A stretch of DNA of 58,049 bases from a candidate division WS1 bacterium (GTDB taxonomy: Bacteria; Armatimonadota; Zipacnadia; Zipacnadales; UBA5352), in contig PXBW01000253.1 in NCBI GenBank assembly GCA_003566775.1, forward strand, positions 1 through 58,049. The letters run 5' to 3'. Positions 1 to 7,319 of this stretch are shown piece after piece; the first letter of the stretch is position 1, and each line of letters begins with the position of its first letter. Made by a program: the position numbers and the translations under genes. The notes below the pieces were generated by a model, which saw nothing but the letters and a program-made list of their open reading frames with translations, was not told where the DNA came from and ran no database searches.

Positions 1-2
1 AC

Positions 3-773
3 GATATAAGTCGCGCCCTGAGAAGCGGGACCGCCACAACGGCAGGAGCGCCAGAGCCTCTGTTGTCCGAAGCAATCATTGCTACGCATCGAGGCAAGCC
101 GATTCGCCCGAAGACGAGCGCGCAGGTGAAGTACGTTGAGAGCATGCGCGAGAGCGATCTTACCCTCTGCATCGGTCCGGCCGGAACGGGTAAGACTTTC
201 CTGGCGATGGCCAGCGCGGCGGCGGCACTCAAGGCCGGAGAGGTGAATCGGTTGGTACTGTCGCGGCCAATCGTGGAGGCCGGAGAGAGCCTCGGCTTCC
301 TGCCGGGGGACATGCTGGACAAAGTCGATCCCTACCTTCGGCCGCTCTACGATGCTCTCCACGACATAGTGGGGATGGAGCGAACGCGGCGTCTCACCGA
401 GCACGGTACAATCGAGGTCGTGCCGTTGGCTTACATGCGCGGGAGGACGATTAATGACGCCTTCATGATCCTCGATGAGGCACAGAACTGCTCGCCGGCT
501 CAGATGAAGATGTTCCTCACCCGCATGGGCTTCGGCTCACGGATGGCAGTCACGGGGGACATCACGCAGAGCGACCTTCCCTCGGGTCAACTCAGCGGAC
601 TGCGTCATGCACTCGACGTACTCGAAGGTATTGAAGGCGTTGCAGTGTGCCGTCTTACTCGACACGACATAGTTCGTCACGACCTCGTGCAGCGCATAGT
701 GCGAGCGTACGATGTCCGCGAGAAGGAAGCGCCGCCTGAGGAGGCGGCGGAAACCAGTAATGCGCAACAGTAG
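3..773 (+). CDS. phoH: PhoH-like ATPase, 5' end outside window
   Basis: This is a cytoplasmic P-loop ATPase of the PhoH family, often linked to RNA metabolism and typically encoded just upstream of pgpH and ybeY, as here. The Walker A motif GPAGTGKT is clear, followed by a Walker B-like ILDEAQN and the family signature RGKPIRPKT. The reading frame stays open from base 3, with no stop before the TTG at 63, and family members are normally about 320 residues. The real start therefore probably lies upstream of the window and the visible part is the ATPase domain plus some of the preceding linker. The stop overlaps the start of the next gene, so the two are translationally coupled. The family assignment is secure; the exact biochemical role of PhoH proteins is not settled. 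Confidence 0.93.
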   Translation, partial: DISRALRSGTATTAGAPEPLLSEAIIATHRGKPIRPKTSAQVKYVESMRESDLTLCIGPAGTGKTFLAMASAAAALKAGEVNRLVLSRPIVEAGESLGFLPGDMLDKVDPYLRPLYDALHDIVGMERTRRLTEHGTIEVVPLAYMRGRTINDAFMILDEAQNCSPAQMKMFLTRMGFGSRMAVTGDITQSDLPSGQLSGLRHALDVLEGIEGVAVCRLTRHDIVRHDLVQRIVRAYDVREKEAPPEEAAETSNAQQ

Positions 774-3003
774 GAGAAGGCGGGACAACAACGGCGCTTC
801 CCCTCAGCGCACACTGCTGGGGATGCGCATCGACCGGTTCTGGTATATCCGTGCGGCAATAGCCGCAGGGACCGCACTACTACTTTTTGTCGCCCTGAGC
901 ATTCGCCTTATTCCCGAGCGGATCACACTCGAACCGGGGGATGTCGCAGAGCGTACTATCATAGCCCCACGTAGCACTCATTATACCGACACGCAGGCTA
1001 CGGAGGAGCGGAAGCAACGCGCTCGCGAAGCGATCCCCGATCAGTACAACGTGGTTCCTGAGGCGGCAGGTCTCGTCCGTCAGACAATCGACGACATCTT
1101 CGAGACGGCCCGGGCCGTGCGGACGGACTATGAAGTGCCGGAACACCCTCAGAACTCCGAAACACCTGCTCCTCCCGCCGCGGAAGTGGAGGAGATGATC
1201 CAGGACCTTCGCCGGCGGATTGAGGTGGCGCTGGACGAGGAGATTCTCAGGCTGCTTGTGACTACAGGCGAGGGGACACTCGGGCGCCTGCAGAGCGACA
1301 CGCTTGCGCTGGCGAATCGACAGATGCAGGACTCGATTCGGGACAACACCGACGATCTGCAGAGAGCCCGGGAGAGCATCCAAACCGCGGCGGATCAGCT
1401 TCCGCTTACCGAACGATACCAGCAACTCGTCGCGAGCATCGCCTCGAAGGCGCTGAGGCCGAATCTGCGTTACGATGAGCAGAAGACAATGGCACAGCGC
1501 AACGCTGCCGCGGGGGCGGTCGAGCCGGTTCGCCGACAGGTGCAGGCTGGTGACGTGGTAGTCAGCGTCGGCCAGACGGTCACCGAACGACACATCGACA
1601 TCATGCGAGCGCTGGGACTGATGGCACCCACGGTCGACTACACCCAGGCTCTGGCACTGCTGGTGCTGCTGAGCATCATCGTGGTCAGCTTCGGAGTGTA
1701 TCTAAGACGCTTTTTCCCCGAGATATACTCGGACCACAGACAGATGCTGCTGATCGCCGGGTGTCTCGTGCTCGCCGCGACGGGCTTTCGCATCGCTCTG
1801 CAGTGGCCGTTATACGGTGCAATAACGCTCGGGGTAAGCACGGCCCTTGCAATGGTCATAGCGATGCTGCTGGACACACGAGTCGCGATCATCTTCTCGG
1901 CGGTGGCGGGACTGCTCGTCGGGCTGATAGCGACTGGAGGAGACGCGCGGCTGGTAATCGCGACGATCGTATGTGGCGCGATCGCCGCGTACGCAATCTC
2001 CTCGACCGGTGGCAGAAGTGTCGTAATCGCGCGCACCGCCGGAGTGGTGGGGCTCAACAACGGCGTGATCTTCGCACTGGCAAGTGCGGTATTCGGTCTG
2101 ACTCTGGGGCTCAATCAGATCGTGGCGACGGTGTTGGCCGGTTTGATCGCCGCGAGTATCGCAGTGGTCGCGGTGATGGCACTTGAGCGCGCCGTGGGTG
2201 TCGTGACGGATCTACGCCTGCTGGAGCTTGCCAACCCCACTGAAGGTACGCTTCACCGCCTTCTGACCGAAGCGCCGGGATCGTATCAGTCGTCGGTGAT
2301 GGTGGCCAACATCGCCGAGGCTGCGGCGGAGGAGATCGGGGCGAAGCCGCTGCTGGTGCGTACAATGGCAATGTACCACGACATAGGCAAACTCAAGCGT
2401 CCGTACTTCTTCATAGAGAACCAGTTCGGCAAAGAGAATCCGCACGAGAAACTCAAGCCGCATCTGTCCGCCCTTACACTCATCGCTCACACCAAGGACG
2501 GGCACGAGATGGCGAAGGAGATCGGCCTGCCCGAACAGGTCAGTGACATAATCCGCCAGCATCACGGCACATCACTTGCCAGCTACCCCTACCATCTCGC
2601 GGTAGAGGCGGAGGGCGAGGAGAACGTCAATCCGGCGGACTTCCGATATCCCGGACCGAAGCCTCAGACACGCGAGGCGGCTCTGGTGATGCTCGCGGAC
2701 GCGGTCGAGGCAACCTCGCGCACGCTCGTGAACCCAGATCGGGAGCAGATCGAGGAACTGGTGGATGACATTATCTCTCAGAAAGTCGAGGATGGCCAAC
2801 TCGATGAGTCCCCGCTTACCTTCGACGATCTGCGAACTATCAGGGAGTCATTCGTCAACACGCTGCACGGGATGTTCCACCAGAGGCTGAAGTACCCGGA
2901 GCAGGAAGAAGCGGAGCAAGAGGAAGAGGCCAGGGAGCGGGATGAGCGCGCGCAGGCTGAGCCAGCCGCGGAGGCAATCGAGAATCGCGCTCCCGCTCAC
3001 TGA
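760..3003 (+). CDS. pgpH: 7TM-HD phosphodiesterase, PgpH type (c-di-AMP hydrolase)
   Basis: Membrane protein of the 7TMR-HD family; characterised members hydrolyse cyclic di-AMP. Visible parts in order are a basic cytoplasmic N-terminus, one membrane helix, a long extracytoplasmic region of about 240 residues that begins LEPGDVAERTI, a block of several hydrophobic helices, then an HD domain with the signature YHDIGK. Later IIRQHHGT and MLADAVEA provide further HD-domain metal and substrate residues. I chose the ATG at 760, which overlaps the end of phoH by 14 bases and follows a GAGGCGG; an in-frame ATG at 712 would add 16 arginine-rich residues. The diadenylate cyclase gene lies at 44779-45597, so both arms of c-di-AMP turnover are in this window. 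Substrate is inferred from the family. Confidence 0.9.
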   Translation: MRNSRRRRDNNGASPQRTLLGMRIDRFWYIRAAIAAGTALLLFVALSIRLIPERITLEPGDVAERTIIAPRSTHYTDTQATEERKQRAREAIPDQYNVVPEAAGLVRQTIDDIFETARAVRTDYEVPEHPQNSETPAPPAAEVEEMIQDLRRRIEVALDEEILRLLVTTGEGTLGRLQSDTLALANRQMQDSIRDNTDDLQRARESIQTAADQLPLTERYQQLVASIASKALRPNLRYDEQKTMAQRNAAAGAVEPVRRQVQAGDVVVSVGQTVTERHIDIMRALGLMAPTVDYTQALALLVLLSIIVVSFGVYLRRFFPEIYSDHRQMLLIAGCLVLAATGFRIALQWPLYGAITLGVSTALAMVIAMLLDTRVAIIFSAVAGLLVGLIATGGDARLVIATIVCGAIAAYAISSTGGRSVVIARTAGVVGLNNGVIFALASAVFGLTLGLNQIVATVLAGLIAASIAVVAVMALERAVGVVTDLRLLELANPTEGTLHRLLTEAPGSYQSSVMVANIAEAAAEEIGAKPLLVRTMAMYHDIGKLKRPYFFIENQFGKENPHEKLKPHLSALTLIAHTKDGHEMAKEIGLPEQVSDIIRQHHGTSLASYPYHLAVEAEGEENVNPADFRYPGPKPQTREAALVMLADAVEATSRTLVNPDREQIEELVDDIISQKVEDGQLDESPLTFDDLRTIRESFVNTLHGMFHQRLKYPEQEEAEQEEEARERDERAQAEPAAEAIENRAPAH

Positions 3004-3007
3004 GTTC

Positions 3008-3442
3008 ATGGAAGTAGAGATCAGGGACCTTCAGGATCGGAAGATCGACCAACAGCTTATCATCGAAGCGGCGCGCGGGGCGCTGTCTGAGGCCGGCGGC
3101 AGGTTGGATGCCGTCGGCATTGCACTCGTGGACGACGAGCGGATCCGCGATCTGAACATGAGGTATCTTGGACGCGAGGGCGTGACGGACGTTATCGCCT
3201 TTGAGGCTGAGAAGGGTCCGGACGGTATCACCGGCGAGGTCATAATAAGCGTTGACACCGCCTATCGACAGGCTGCTGAGCTTGGACACTCAGCCGACGA
3301 GGAGTTATGTGTCCTGGTGGCCCATGGGGTGCTGCATGTGCTGGGCTACGAGGATTACGACGAGAGTTCACGCGCGGAGATGAATCGGCTGCAGCAAGAG
3401 GTCCTGCAGCGAGTTGAAGGGTGGAGCGACGACGATGGATAA
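3008..3442 (+). CDS. ybeY: YbeY endoribonuclease / rRNA maturation factor
   Basis: Zinc-dependent single-strand endoribonuclease family involved in 16S rRNA 3'-end maturation and ribosome quality control. The protein is 144 residues, normal for the family, and starts at the ATG five bases after the pgpH stop. The family core VTDVIAFE and the C-terminal metal motif are present. The motif reads HGVLHVLGYED, so the position that usually holds the third zinc-binding histidine (GYDH in most bacteria) is aspartate. From memory, some other lineages also carry an aspartate there (GYKD), so activity is probably kept. The gene sits in the phoH-pgpH-ybeY-dgkA order that is conserved in many bacteria. 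Its end overlaps the start of the next gene. Confidence 0.93.
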   Translation: MEVEIRDLQDRKIDQQLIIEAARGALSEAGGRLDAVGIALVDDERIRDLNMRYLGREGVTDVIAFEAEKGPDGITGEVIISVDTAYRQAAELGHSADEELCVLVAHGVLHVLGYEDYDESSRAEMNRLQQEVLQRVEGWSDDDG

Positions 3443-4199
3443 ACGCTCGGAAGAAAGTGGAACAGAAGAAGCGAAGCCCGGCGGTCGTCGCTCGATGATC
3501 GACAGCTTCCATCATGCCTTCGAGGGGCTCTATTACGTCTTCAACACGCAATCAAGCATGCGCGTGCAGAGCATAGCTACGGCGCTTGTTCTCATTGCGG
3601 CGTGGGGCTTCGGAGTAACACACCTTGAACTGTTGATACTTCTCACCGCGATGGTCGCCGTGCTGGCCGCGGAGACCTTCAACACCGCGATTGAGGGTGT
3701 TCTCGATGTGAAGGTGGACTATCGCGACGAGCATGTGGGGCTGGTGAAGGACGTCGCGGCGGGAGGAGTGCTCATCTGTTCGATCTATGCGCTGCTGGTC
3801 GGTGTGATGGTTTTCGCCAGCAGCGAGGCGTTCATGGGCCTCTTCCAGTTTCCACCGGAATTCCCCGACCGCCCGGTCCTCGGCCCTCTGCAGATCGTGC
3901 TCGTGGGTTTGCTGTTGCTGGCGGTGTTTATAGTCTGGGTGAAGCGCGCCACCGGCTGGAGGTCATTTCTCACCGGCGGGATGGTCTCCGGACATGCCGC
4001 ATTGGGCTTCCTCGTGGCGTCATCGATCGCATTCGTGACTCGCGATCCCTCAGTCAGCGCGCTGTCAATGGCGCTTGCCCTGCTGCTGGCGCAGAGCAGG
4101 CTACAGGCAGATATACACAAGCTCTCCGAAGTGTCACTGGGGGCGCTGGTTGGAATCCTTCTGGCACTATTGCTTTTCGCCTGGCCTGTCATCGGCTGA
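3435..4199 (+). CDS. Fusion of DgkA-type undecaprenol/diacylglycerol kinase and PAP2 phosphatase
   Basis: Integral membrane protein with two lipid-phosphate enzymes in one chain. The N-terminal half has the prokaryotic DAGK signature AETFNTAIEGVLD and KDVAAGGVL, typical of small undecaprenol or diacylglycerol kinases. The C-terminal half, after about residue 150, is hydrophobic and carries PAP2-type motifs: SGHAA near residue 187 and SRLQADIHKLSEV near residue 221 (SR-x5-H). It lacks a clear first PAP2 motif KxxxxxxRP, and the usual final aspartate is a glutamate. The ATG at 3435 is chosen because GGTGGAG lies upstream with good spacing. It overlaps ybeY by eight bases. By inference it both phosphorylates and dephosphorylates a polyprenol or diacylglycerol carrier. 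Fusions of this kind are known in clostridia, as I recall. Confidence 0.85.
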   Translation: MDKRSEESGTEEAKPGGRRSMIDSFHHAFEGLYYVFNTQSSMRVQSIATALVLIAAWGFGVTHLELLILLTAMVAVLAAETFNTAIEGVLDVKVDYRDEHVGLVKDVAAGGVLICSIYALLVGVMVFASSEAFMGLFQFPPEFPDRPVLGPLQIVLVGLLLLAVFIVWVKRATGWRSFLTGGMVSGHAALGFLVASSIAFVTRDPSVSALSMALALLLAQSRLQADIHKLSEVSLGALVGILLALLLFAWPVIG

Positions 4200-4211
4200 A
4201 TCCTCGTCTCA

Positions 4212-4239
4212 GGGGCGGGCGCTCTGGTCTCTCCGCCCC
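4212..4239 (+). terminator. Hairpin after the ybeY-dgkA operon
   Basis: A seven-base-pair G+C stem, GGGGCGG with CCGCCCC, encloses a 14-base loop just after the kinase/phosphatase stop. It is followed by GGACAGCTTTC and not by a clean T run. It probably ends or attenuates the operon before the separate promoter of the next gene. Confidence 0.4.
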
Positions 4240-4272
4240 GGACAGCTTTCTCGGACGAATTTCCAGGAGGAC

Positions 4273-4301
4273 TTGACTTGGCGATCCACCATGACTATAC
4301 T
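4273..4301 (+). promoter_or_regulatory. Sigma-70-type promoter of the perR-rubrerythrin operon
   Basis: TTGACT (4273-4278) and TATACT (4296-4301) are separated by exactly 17 bases, close to the sigma-70 consensus. Transcription would start near 4308, giving a leader of about 30 bases before the regulator gene. Two palindromes overlap or follow the -10 box, the arrangement expected for repression of the gene's own promoter. Confidence 0.75.
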
Positions 4302-4319
4302 GTGTAACAGTAATCATTA
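4298..4319 (+). promoter_or_regulatory. Operator region: palindrome TACTGT-GTA-ACAGTA plus PerR-like box TAATCATTA
   Basis: Bases 4298-4312 form a perfect inverted repeat, TACTGT and ACAGTA around GTA, which covers most of the -10 box. Directly overlapping it, 4311-4319 reads TAATCATTA, which matches the core TAATNATTA of the classical PerR box. The same core, with the flanking GC conserved (TAATNATTAGC), recurs upstream of the rubredoxin gene at 6914-6922. I infer autoregulation by the Fur/PerR protein encoded immediately downstream; which of the two palindromes it binds cannot be told from sequence alone. Confidence 0.6.
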
Positions 4320-4338
4320 GCAACAACAGCGAGATGCT

Positions 4339-4794
4339 ATGAAGAAAGAGGACCGGCTCGAGGAGAATCTGCGCCGACGTGGTGGGAGGATGACGGAGCA
4401 GCGGCGAGTGCTGCTGGATACGCTTTCTTCCGTGGACTCCCATCCCACCGCTGCCGAGCTTTATGAGATGGTGAGAGATCGCCTTCCCGACATCAGCCAG
4501 GGGACGGTCTACCGGAATCTGCGCCGCCTCCACGAGCTTGGGTACGTGCAGAAACTCGACTATGGCCCCGGTGCCTCTCACTTCGATGCCACCGTCAAAC
4601 CGCATTACCATCTTCGCTGCCGGGAATGTGAATGCGTGATCGATCTTGATATCGAGCGTGAGCCCGTTCCGGGCATCGAGAGAGCACAGAATGCGGCTAC
4701 AAACTGGGAGGTAATCGAGCATCGCGTAGAGTTCCTGGGGGTCTGCCCCAAGTGTCGTAAGACAGGGATCAAAGATCATGAGGAGGGTCCGTGA
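4339..4794 (+). CDS. Fur-family regulator, PerR-like
   Basis: A 151-residue Fur-superfamily repressor. The winged helix occupies roughly residues 10-85, with the recognition region ISQGTVYRNLRRLHELGYV. It is followed by the metal region HYHLRCRECECVIDLD and the C-terminal CPKC; the two CxxC pairs form the structural zinc site. Its position as first gene of an operon with rubrerythrin, and next to desulforedoxin, flavodiiron protein and rubredoxin, argues for a PerR-type peroxide sensor and against Fur proper. The gene is behind its own promoter and operator (4273-4319). The stop overlaps the next start in a TGATG, so rubrerythrin is translationally coupled. Its metal preference (Fe or Mn) is not predictable here. 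Confidence 0.9.
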   Translation: MKKEDRLEENLRRRGGRMTEQRRVLLDTLSSVDSHPTAAELYEMVRDRLPDISQGTVYRNLRRLHELGYVQKLDYGPGASHFDATVKPHYHLRCRECECVIDLDIEREPVPGIERAQNAATNWEVIEHRVEFLGVCPKCRKTGIKDHEEGP

Positions 4795-5372
4795 TGGATC
4801 TGAAAGGCACTCGAACCGAGCAGAACATTCTTACCGCGTTCGCAGGTGAATCTCAGGCTCGAAACCGCTACGCGTACTTCGCCAGCCAGGCCAAGAAGGA
4901 CGGTTACGTGCAAGTCTCGGCAGTCTTCGAAGAGACCGCCGATCAGGAGAAGGAGCACGCCAAGCGCCTGTTCAAGTTCCTTGAGGGTGGGGAGGTCGAG
5001 ATATCCGCGGCATTTCCCGCCGGCGTCATCGGCACGACCGAGGAGAATCTGCTGGAGGCGGCAGAGGGTGAGAAGTACGAGCACAGTGAGATGTATCCGG
5101 AGTTTGCCGACGTCGCCGAGGAGGAGGGCTTCCCGGCCGTCGCTTCGGCAATGCGCTCGATTGCGAAGGCCGAGGTCGGCCATGAGAATCGCTATCGCAA
5201 GCTCCTCGCGAACATCAATGAGGGCAAGGCCTTCTCGCGCGACAGCGAGGTTGCCTGGCGCTGCCGCAATTGCGGGTACGTGCATGAGGGCACGGATGCG
5301 CTGAACAAGTGTCCCGCTTGCGACCATCCACAGGCGCATTTCGAGGTCTACGGCGAGCGACTCGTCTGGTAG
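4794..5372 (+). CDS. rbr: Rubrerythrin
   Basis: Cytoplasmic non-haem di-iron peroxidase that reduces hydrogen peroxide to water using electrons from rubredoxin. The 192-residue protein has the usual order. A four-helix ferritin-like domain carries the carboxylate and histidine ligands (FAGESQARNRY, EETADQEKEHAKR, AKAEVGHENRYRKL). A C-terminal rubredoxin-like knuckle has CRNCGY and CPACDHP. The ATG at 4794 overlaps the regulator stop. Rubredoxin (6976-7137) and possibly the desulforedoxin (5478-5612) are plausible electron donors. Expression is expected to rise on peroxide exposure through the upstream PerR-like repressor. The assignment is very secure. Confidence 0.96.
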   Translation: MDLKGTRTEQNILTAFAGESQARNRYAYFASQAKKDGYVQVSAVFEETADQEKEHAKRLFKFLEGGEVEISAAFPAGVIGTTEENLLEAAEGEKYEHSEMYPEFADVAEEEGFPAVASAMRSIAKAEVGHENRYRKLLANINEGKAFSRDSEVAWRCRNCGYVHEGTDALNKCPACDHPQAHFEVYGERLVW

Positions 5373-5410
5373 CCGCGCACAGCAGCGCCTGAATCGTCGG
5401 ACACGACCCG

Positions 5411-5443
5411 GCGGCGGCGCGTCTCATGCAGGCGTGCCGCCGC
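5411..5443 (+). other. Hairpin between rubrerythrin and desulforedoxin genes
   Basis: GCGGCGGC (5411-5418) and GCCGCCGC (5436-5443) can pair perfectly over eight bases with a 17-base loop. It lies 38 bases after the rubrerythrin stop. It may be a partial terminator or an mRNA-stability element that adjusts expression along the operon. There is no T run. Confidence 0.35.
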
Positions 5444-5477
5444 TTACGGATAATGCTCTTGAGAGAGGTGCATTCTG

Positions 5478-5612
5478 ATTGCTGAGGTATCTGAAATCTA
5501 TCGCTGTGACGTATGCGGTATCGTCGTCGAGGTGATCCACGCCGGGGCGGGCACGATGAGTTGCTGCAACCAGCCGATGACCCTGCAGGAGTACGATGGC
5601 TCAGACGCCTGA
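5478..5612 (+). CDS. Desulforedoxin, 44 residues, apparent ATT start codon
   Basis: A small iron-sulfur-type electron carrier. The translation contains EIYRCDVCGIVVEV and then SCCNQPM, giving the spacing C-x2-C-x15-C-C with cysteines at residues 10, 13, 29 and 30. This is the exact FeS4 pattern of desulforedoxin and of the N-terminal domain of desulfoferrodoxin. There is no ATG, GTG or TTG in frame before the domain. The frame opens after a stop at 5460-5462, and a GAGAGG at 5463-5468 sits nine bases before an ATT at 5478, which aligns with the family N-terminus. CTG at 5475 is the alternative. No superoxide reductase catalytic domain follows, so it is the stand-alone protein. It probably passes electrons within the surrounding oxygen-defence module. 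Confidence 0.88.
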   Translation: MAEVSEIYRCDVCGIVVEVIHAGAGTMSCCNQPMTLQEYDGSDA

Positions 5613-5673
5613 CGAAGTGGGGCGCGGCCCGTAGCAGGGCGGCGGATAGAGCGGAAGGGAGCACTGTCTCACG

Positions 5674-6879
5674 ATGTATGTGGAACTGACCAAGGAAACT
5701 GGCTGGGTGGGCGCGATCGACTGGAACGTGCGTGACTTCCACGGCTACGAGACACGCCGAGGCTCGACCTACAACGCGTATCTGGTGCAAGGCGAGAAGA
5801 GCGCGCTGATCGACACGGTGAAGAGCCGCTTCGCCGACACACTCCTCGCGAACGTCGGCGAGGTGTCTGATCCAGATGACATCGACTACGTGGTGGCTAA
5901 CCACGGCGAGCCGGATCACTCCGGTGCTCTCCCCGAGGTCCTGGAGGCCACCGGGGCAACGCTCATTACCAATGAGAAGGCTCTCGGCACGCTCGAGGGT
6001 TACTACGACACGTCCGGGTGGCAGGTCGAGTTTGTCGGAACGGGCGACACACTCGATCTCGGCGGCAGTTCGCTGAGTTTCGTGCAGACTCCTATGGTTC
6101 ACTGGCCCGATTCAATGGTGACGTACTGCCTGGAGACCAAGATTCTGTTTTCGAACGATGCCTTCGGGCAGCACCTCGCCTCCTCCGGCCGCTTCGACGA
6201 CGAGACGGAACTCCCGGTGGTTATGGATGAGGCGAAGACCTATTACGCCAATATCGTGATGCTCTACGGCCGGACCATCGCGAAGGCTCTCGAAGCCGTG
6301 GGTGATCTGGAGATAGAGATGATCGCGCCCTCACATGGGATCATCTGGCGCTCGGAGATACCGACGATACTTGGAGCGTATGAGGACTGGGTGCGCTGCC
6401 GACCTGTCGCAAAAGTGCTCGTTATCTATGAGAGCATGTGGAGATCTACCGAGCTTATGGCGCGCGAGATCGTAGAGGGCGCGATGCGCGACGGGGTCGA
6501 AGTGCGGCTCTTTGACGTGACTCGGGCGGGCAGAACCGCCCTCGCAACCGAGATGCTGGATGCGGCGGCGGTCGCCTTCGGAAGTCCAACGCTTAACATG
6601 ACCATGATGCCGGAGATAGCGGGGTTGCTCACCTACCTCAAAGGCCTTGCACCGAAGCATAAGGCAGGCCTGGCGTTCGGCTCCTGCGGATGGGCTCCCG
6701 CCGGGCAGCGCGAGTTGCAGGAGCGCCTCGAAGAGATGGAGATCGAGGTGCTCCGAGAGCCGCTATCGGCGCAGTGGCGTCCCGACAACGAGGTCCTGGG
6801 GCAGTGCCGCGAAGCCGGACGGCTGCTCGCTGACTACGCCGAGAATGCTGCCGCCGAGGGCCACCTCTGTGAGCCGTGA
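5674..6879 (+). CDS. Flavodiiron protein (FprA/NorV type)
   Basis: Cytoplasmic enzyme that reduces oxygen to water or nitric oxide to nitrous oxide. The 401 residues comprise an N-terminal metallo-beta-lactamase-like di-iron domain and a C-terminal flavodoxin domain, starting near residue 248 (VLVIYESMWRSTELMA), that binds FMN. All di-iron ligands are visible: HGEPDH, then VHWPDSM, SNDAFG and PSHGIIWR. The start ATG follows GGAAGGGAG. It lacks a fused rubredoxin or flavin reductase domain; rubredoxin is encoded next at 6976. Context with rubrerythrin and a PerR-like repressor favours an oxygen-scavenging role. Nitric oxide reduction cannot be excluded. Confidence 0.95.
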   Translation: MYVELTKETGWVGAIDWNVRDFHGYETRRGSTYNAYLVQGEKSALIDTVKSRFADTLLANVGEVSDPDDIDYVVANHGEPDHSGALPEVLEATGATLITNEKALGTLEGYYDTSGWQVEFVGTGDTLDLGGSSLSFVQTPMVHWPDSMVTYCLETKILFSNDAFGQHLASSGRFDDETELPVVMDEAKTYYANIVMLYGRTIAKALEAVGDLEIEMIAPSHGIIWRSEIPTILGAYEDWVRCRPVAKVLVIYESMWRSTELMAREIVEGAMRDGVEVRLFDVTRAGRTALATEMLDAAAVAFGSPTLNMTMMPEIAGLLTYLKGLAPKHKAGLAFGSCGWAPAGQRELQERLEEMEIEVLREPLSAQWRPDNEVLGQCREAGRLLADYAENAAAEGHLCEP

Positions 6880-6913
6880 AAACTGGTGCGGTGGCAACGG
6901 CAGATGACGACTG

Positions 6914-6922
6914 TAATGATTA
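6914..6922 (+). promoter_or_regulatory. PerR-like box TAATGATTA upstream of rubredoxin
   Basis: The nine-base palindrome TAATGATTA followed by GC matches the box in the operator of the PerR-like gene (TAATCATTA, 4311-4319), including the following GC. It lies 35 bases after the flavodiiron stop and 53 bases before the rubredoxin start. A separate PerR-controlled promoter for rubredoxin is a reasonable inference. No convincing -35 box was found. Confidence 0.5.
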
Positions 6923-6975
6923 GCGACGTTGGCAGGTTGCGATTAAGGAAGCAGAAACTCACAGGAGGTAGCATC

Positions 6976-7137
6976 ATGCAGAAGTGGGAGTGCACTGCCT
7001 GCGCCTACGTCTACGACCCGGAAGAGGGCGATCCGACACAGGACATTGAGGCCGGTACAGCGTTCGAGGACCTTCCCGACGACTGGGTATGTCCCGACTG
7101 CGGCGTCGGCAAGGATCTCTTCGAGCCCGTGGATTAG
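6976..7137 (+). CDS. Rubredoxin
   Basis: A 53-residue one-iron electron carrier with [14 protein letters not shown] and the second knuckle [11 protein letters not shown], both standard. A perfect AGGAGGT (6963-6969) precedes the ATG at 6976. It is the expected electron donor to the flavodiiron protein and rubrerythrin encoded upstream. A PerR-like box in front of it suggests it can be induced separately. Confidence 0.96.
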   Translation: MQKWECTACAYVYDPEEGDPTQDIEAGTAFEDLPDDWVCPDCGVGKDLFEPVD

Positions 7138-7164
7138 TGCACAAGATCCGAAGAAGCAATCTCG

Positions 7165-7199
7165 CGCCGGATGAGCACCTTCAACAGGCTCATCCGGCG
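7165..7199 (+). terminator. Perfect 12-bp hairpin after rubredoxin
   Basis: CGCCGGATGAGC (7165-7176) pairs perfectly with GCTCATCCGGCG (7188-7199) around an 11-base loop, 28 bases after the rubredoxin stop. No T tract follows, so it is a terminator-like or RNA-protecting structure at the end of the oxidative-stress cluster. The rest of 7200-7319 shows nothing I recognise. Confidence 0.5.
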
Positions 7200-7319
7200 T
7201 TGCCGCTGGTGTAGGCCATTGCGATTGCAGAGGATATCGGCCCTCGGGCGGCGAACCGTGCTCACCGGTAAATGTCAGCAGTTGAAGCCCTCGCGGGTTC
7301 CCGCTCGAGGTGATCGAAC

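Noticed and set aside
5373-5470. Region after rubrerythrin considered as a riboswitch.
   Set aside because: Only one hairpin (5411-5443) is evident; it is too simple to be assigned to a class.
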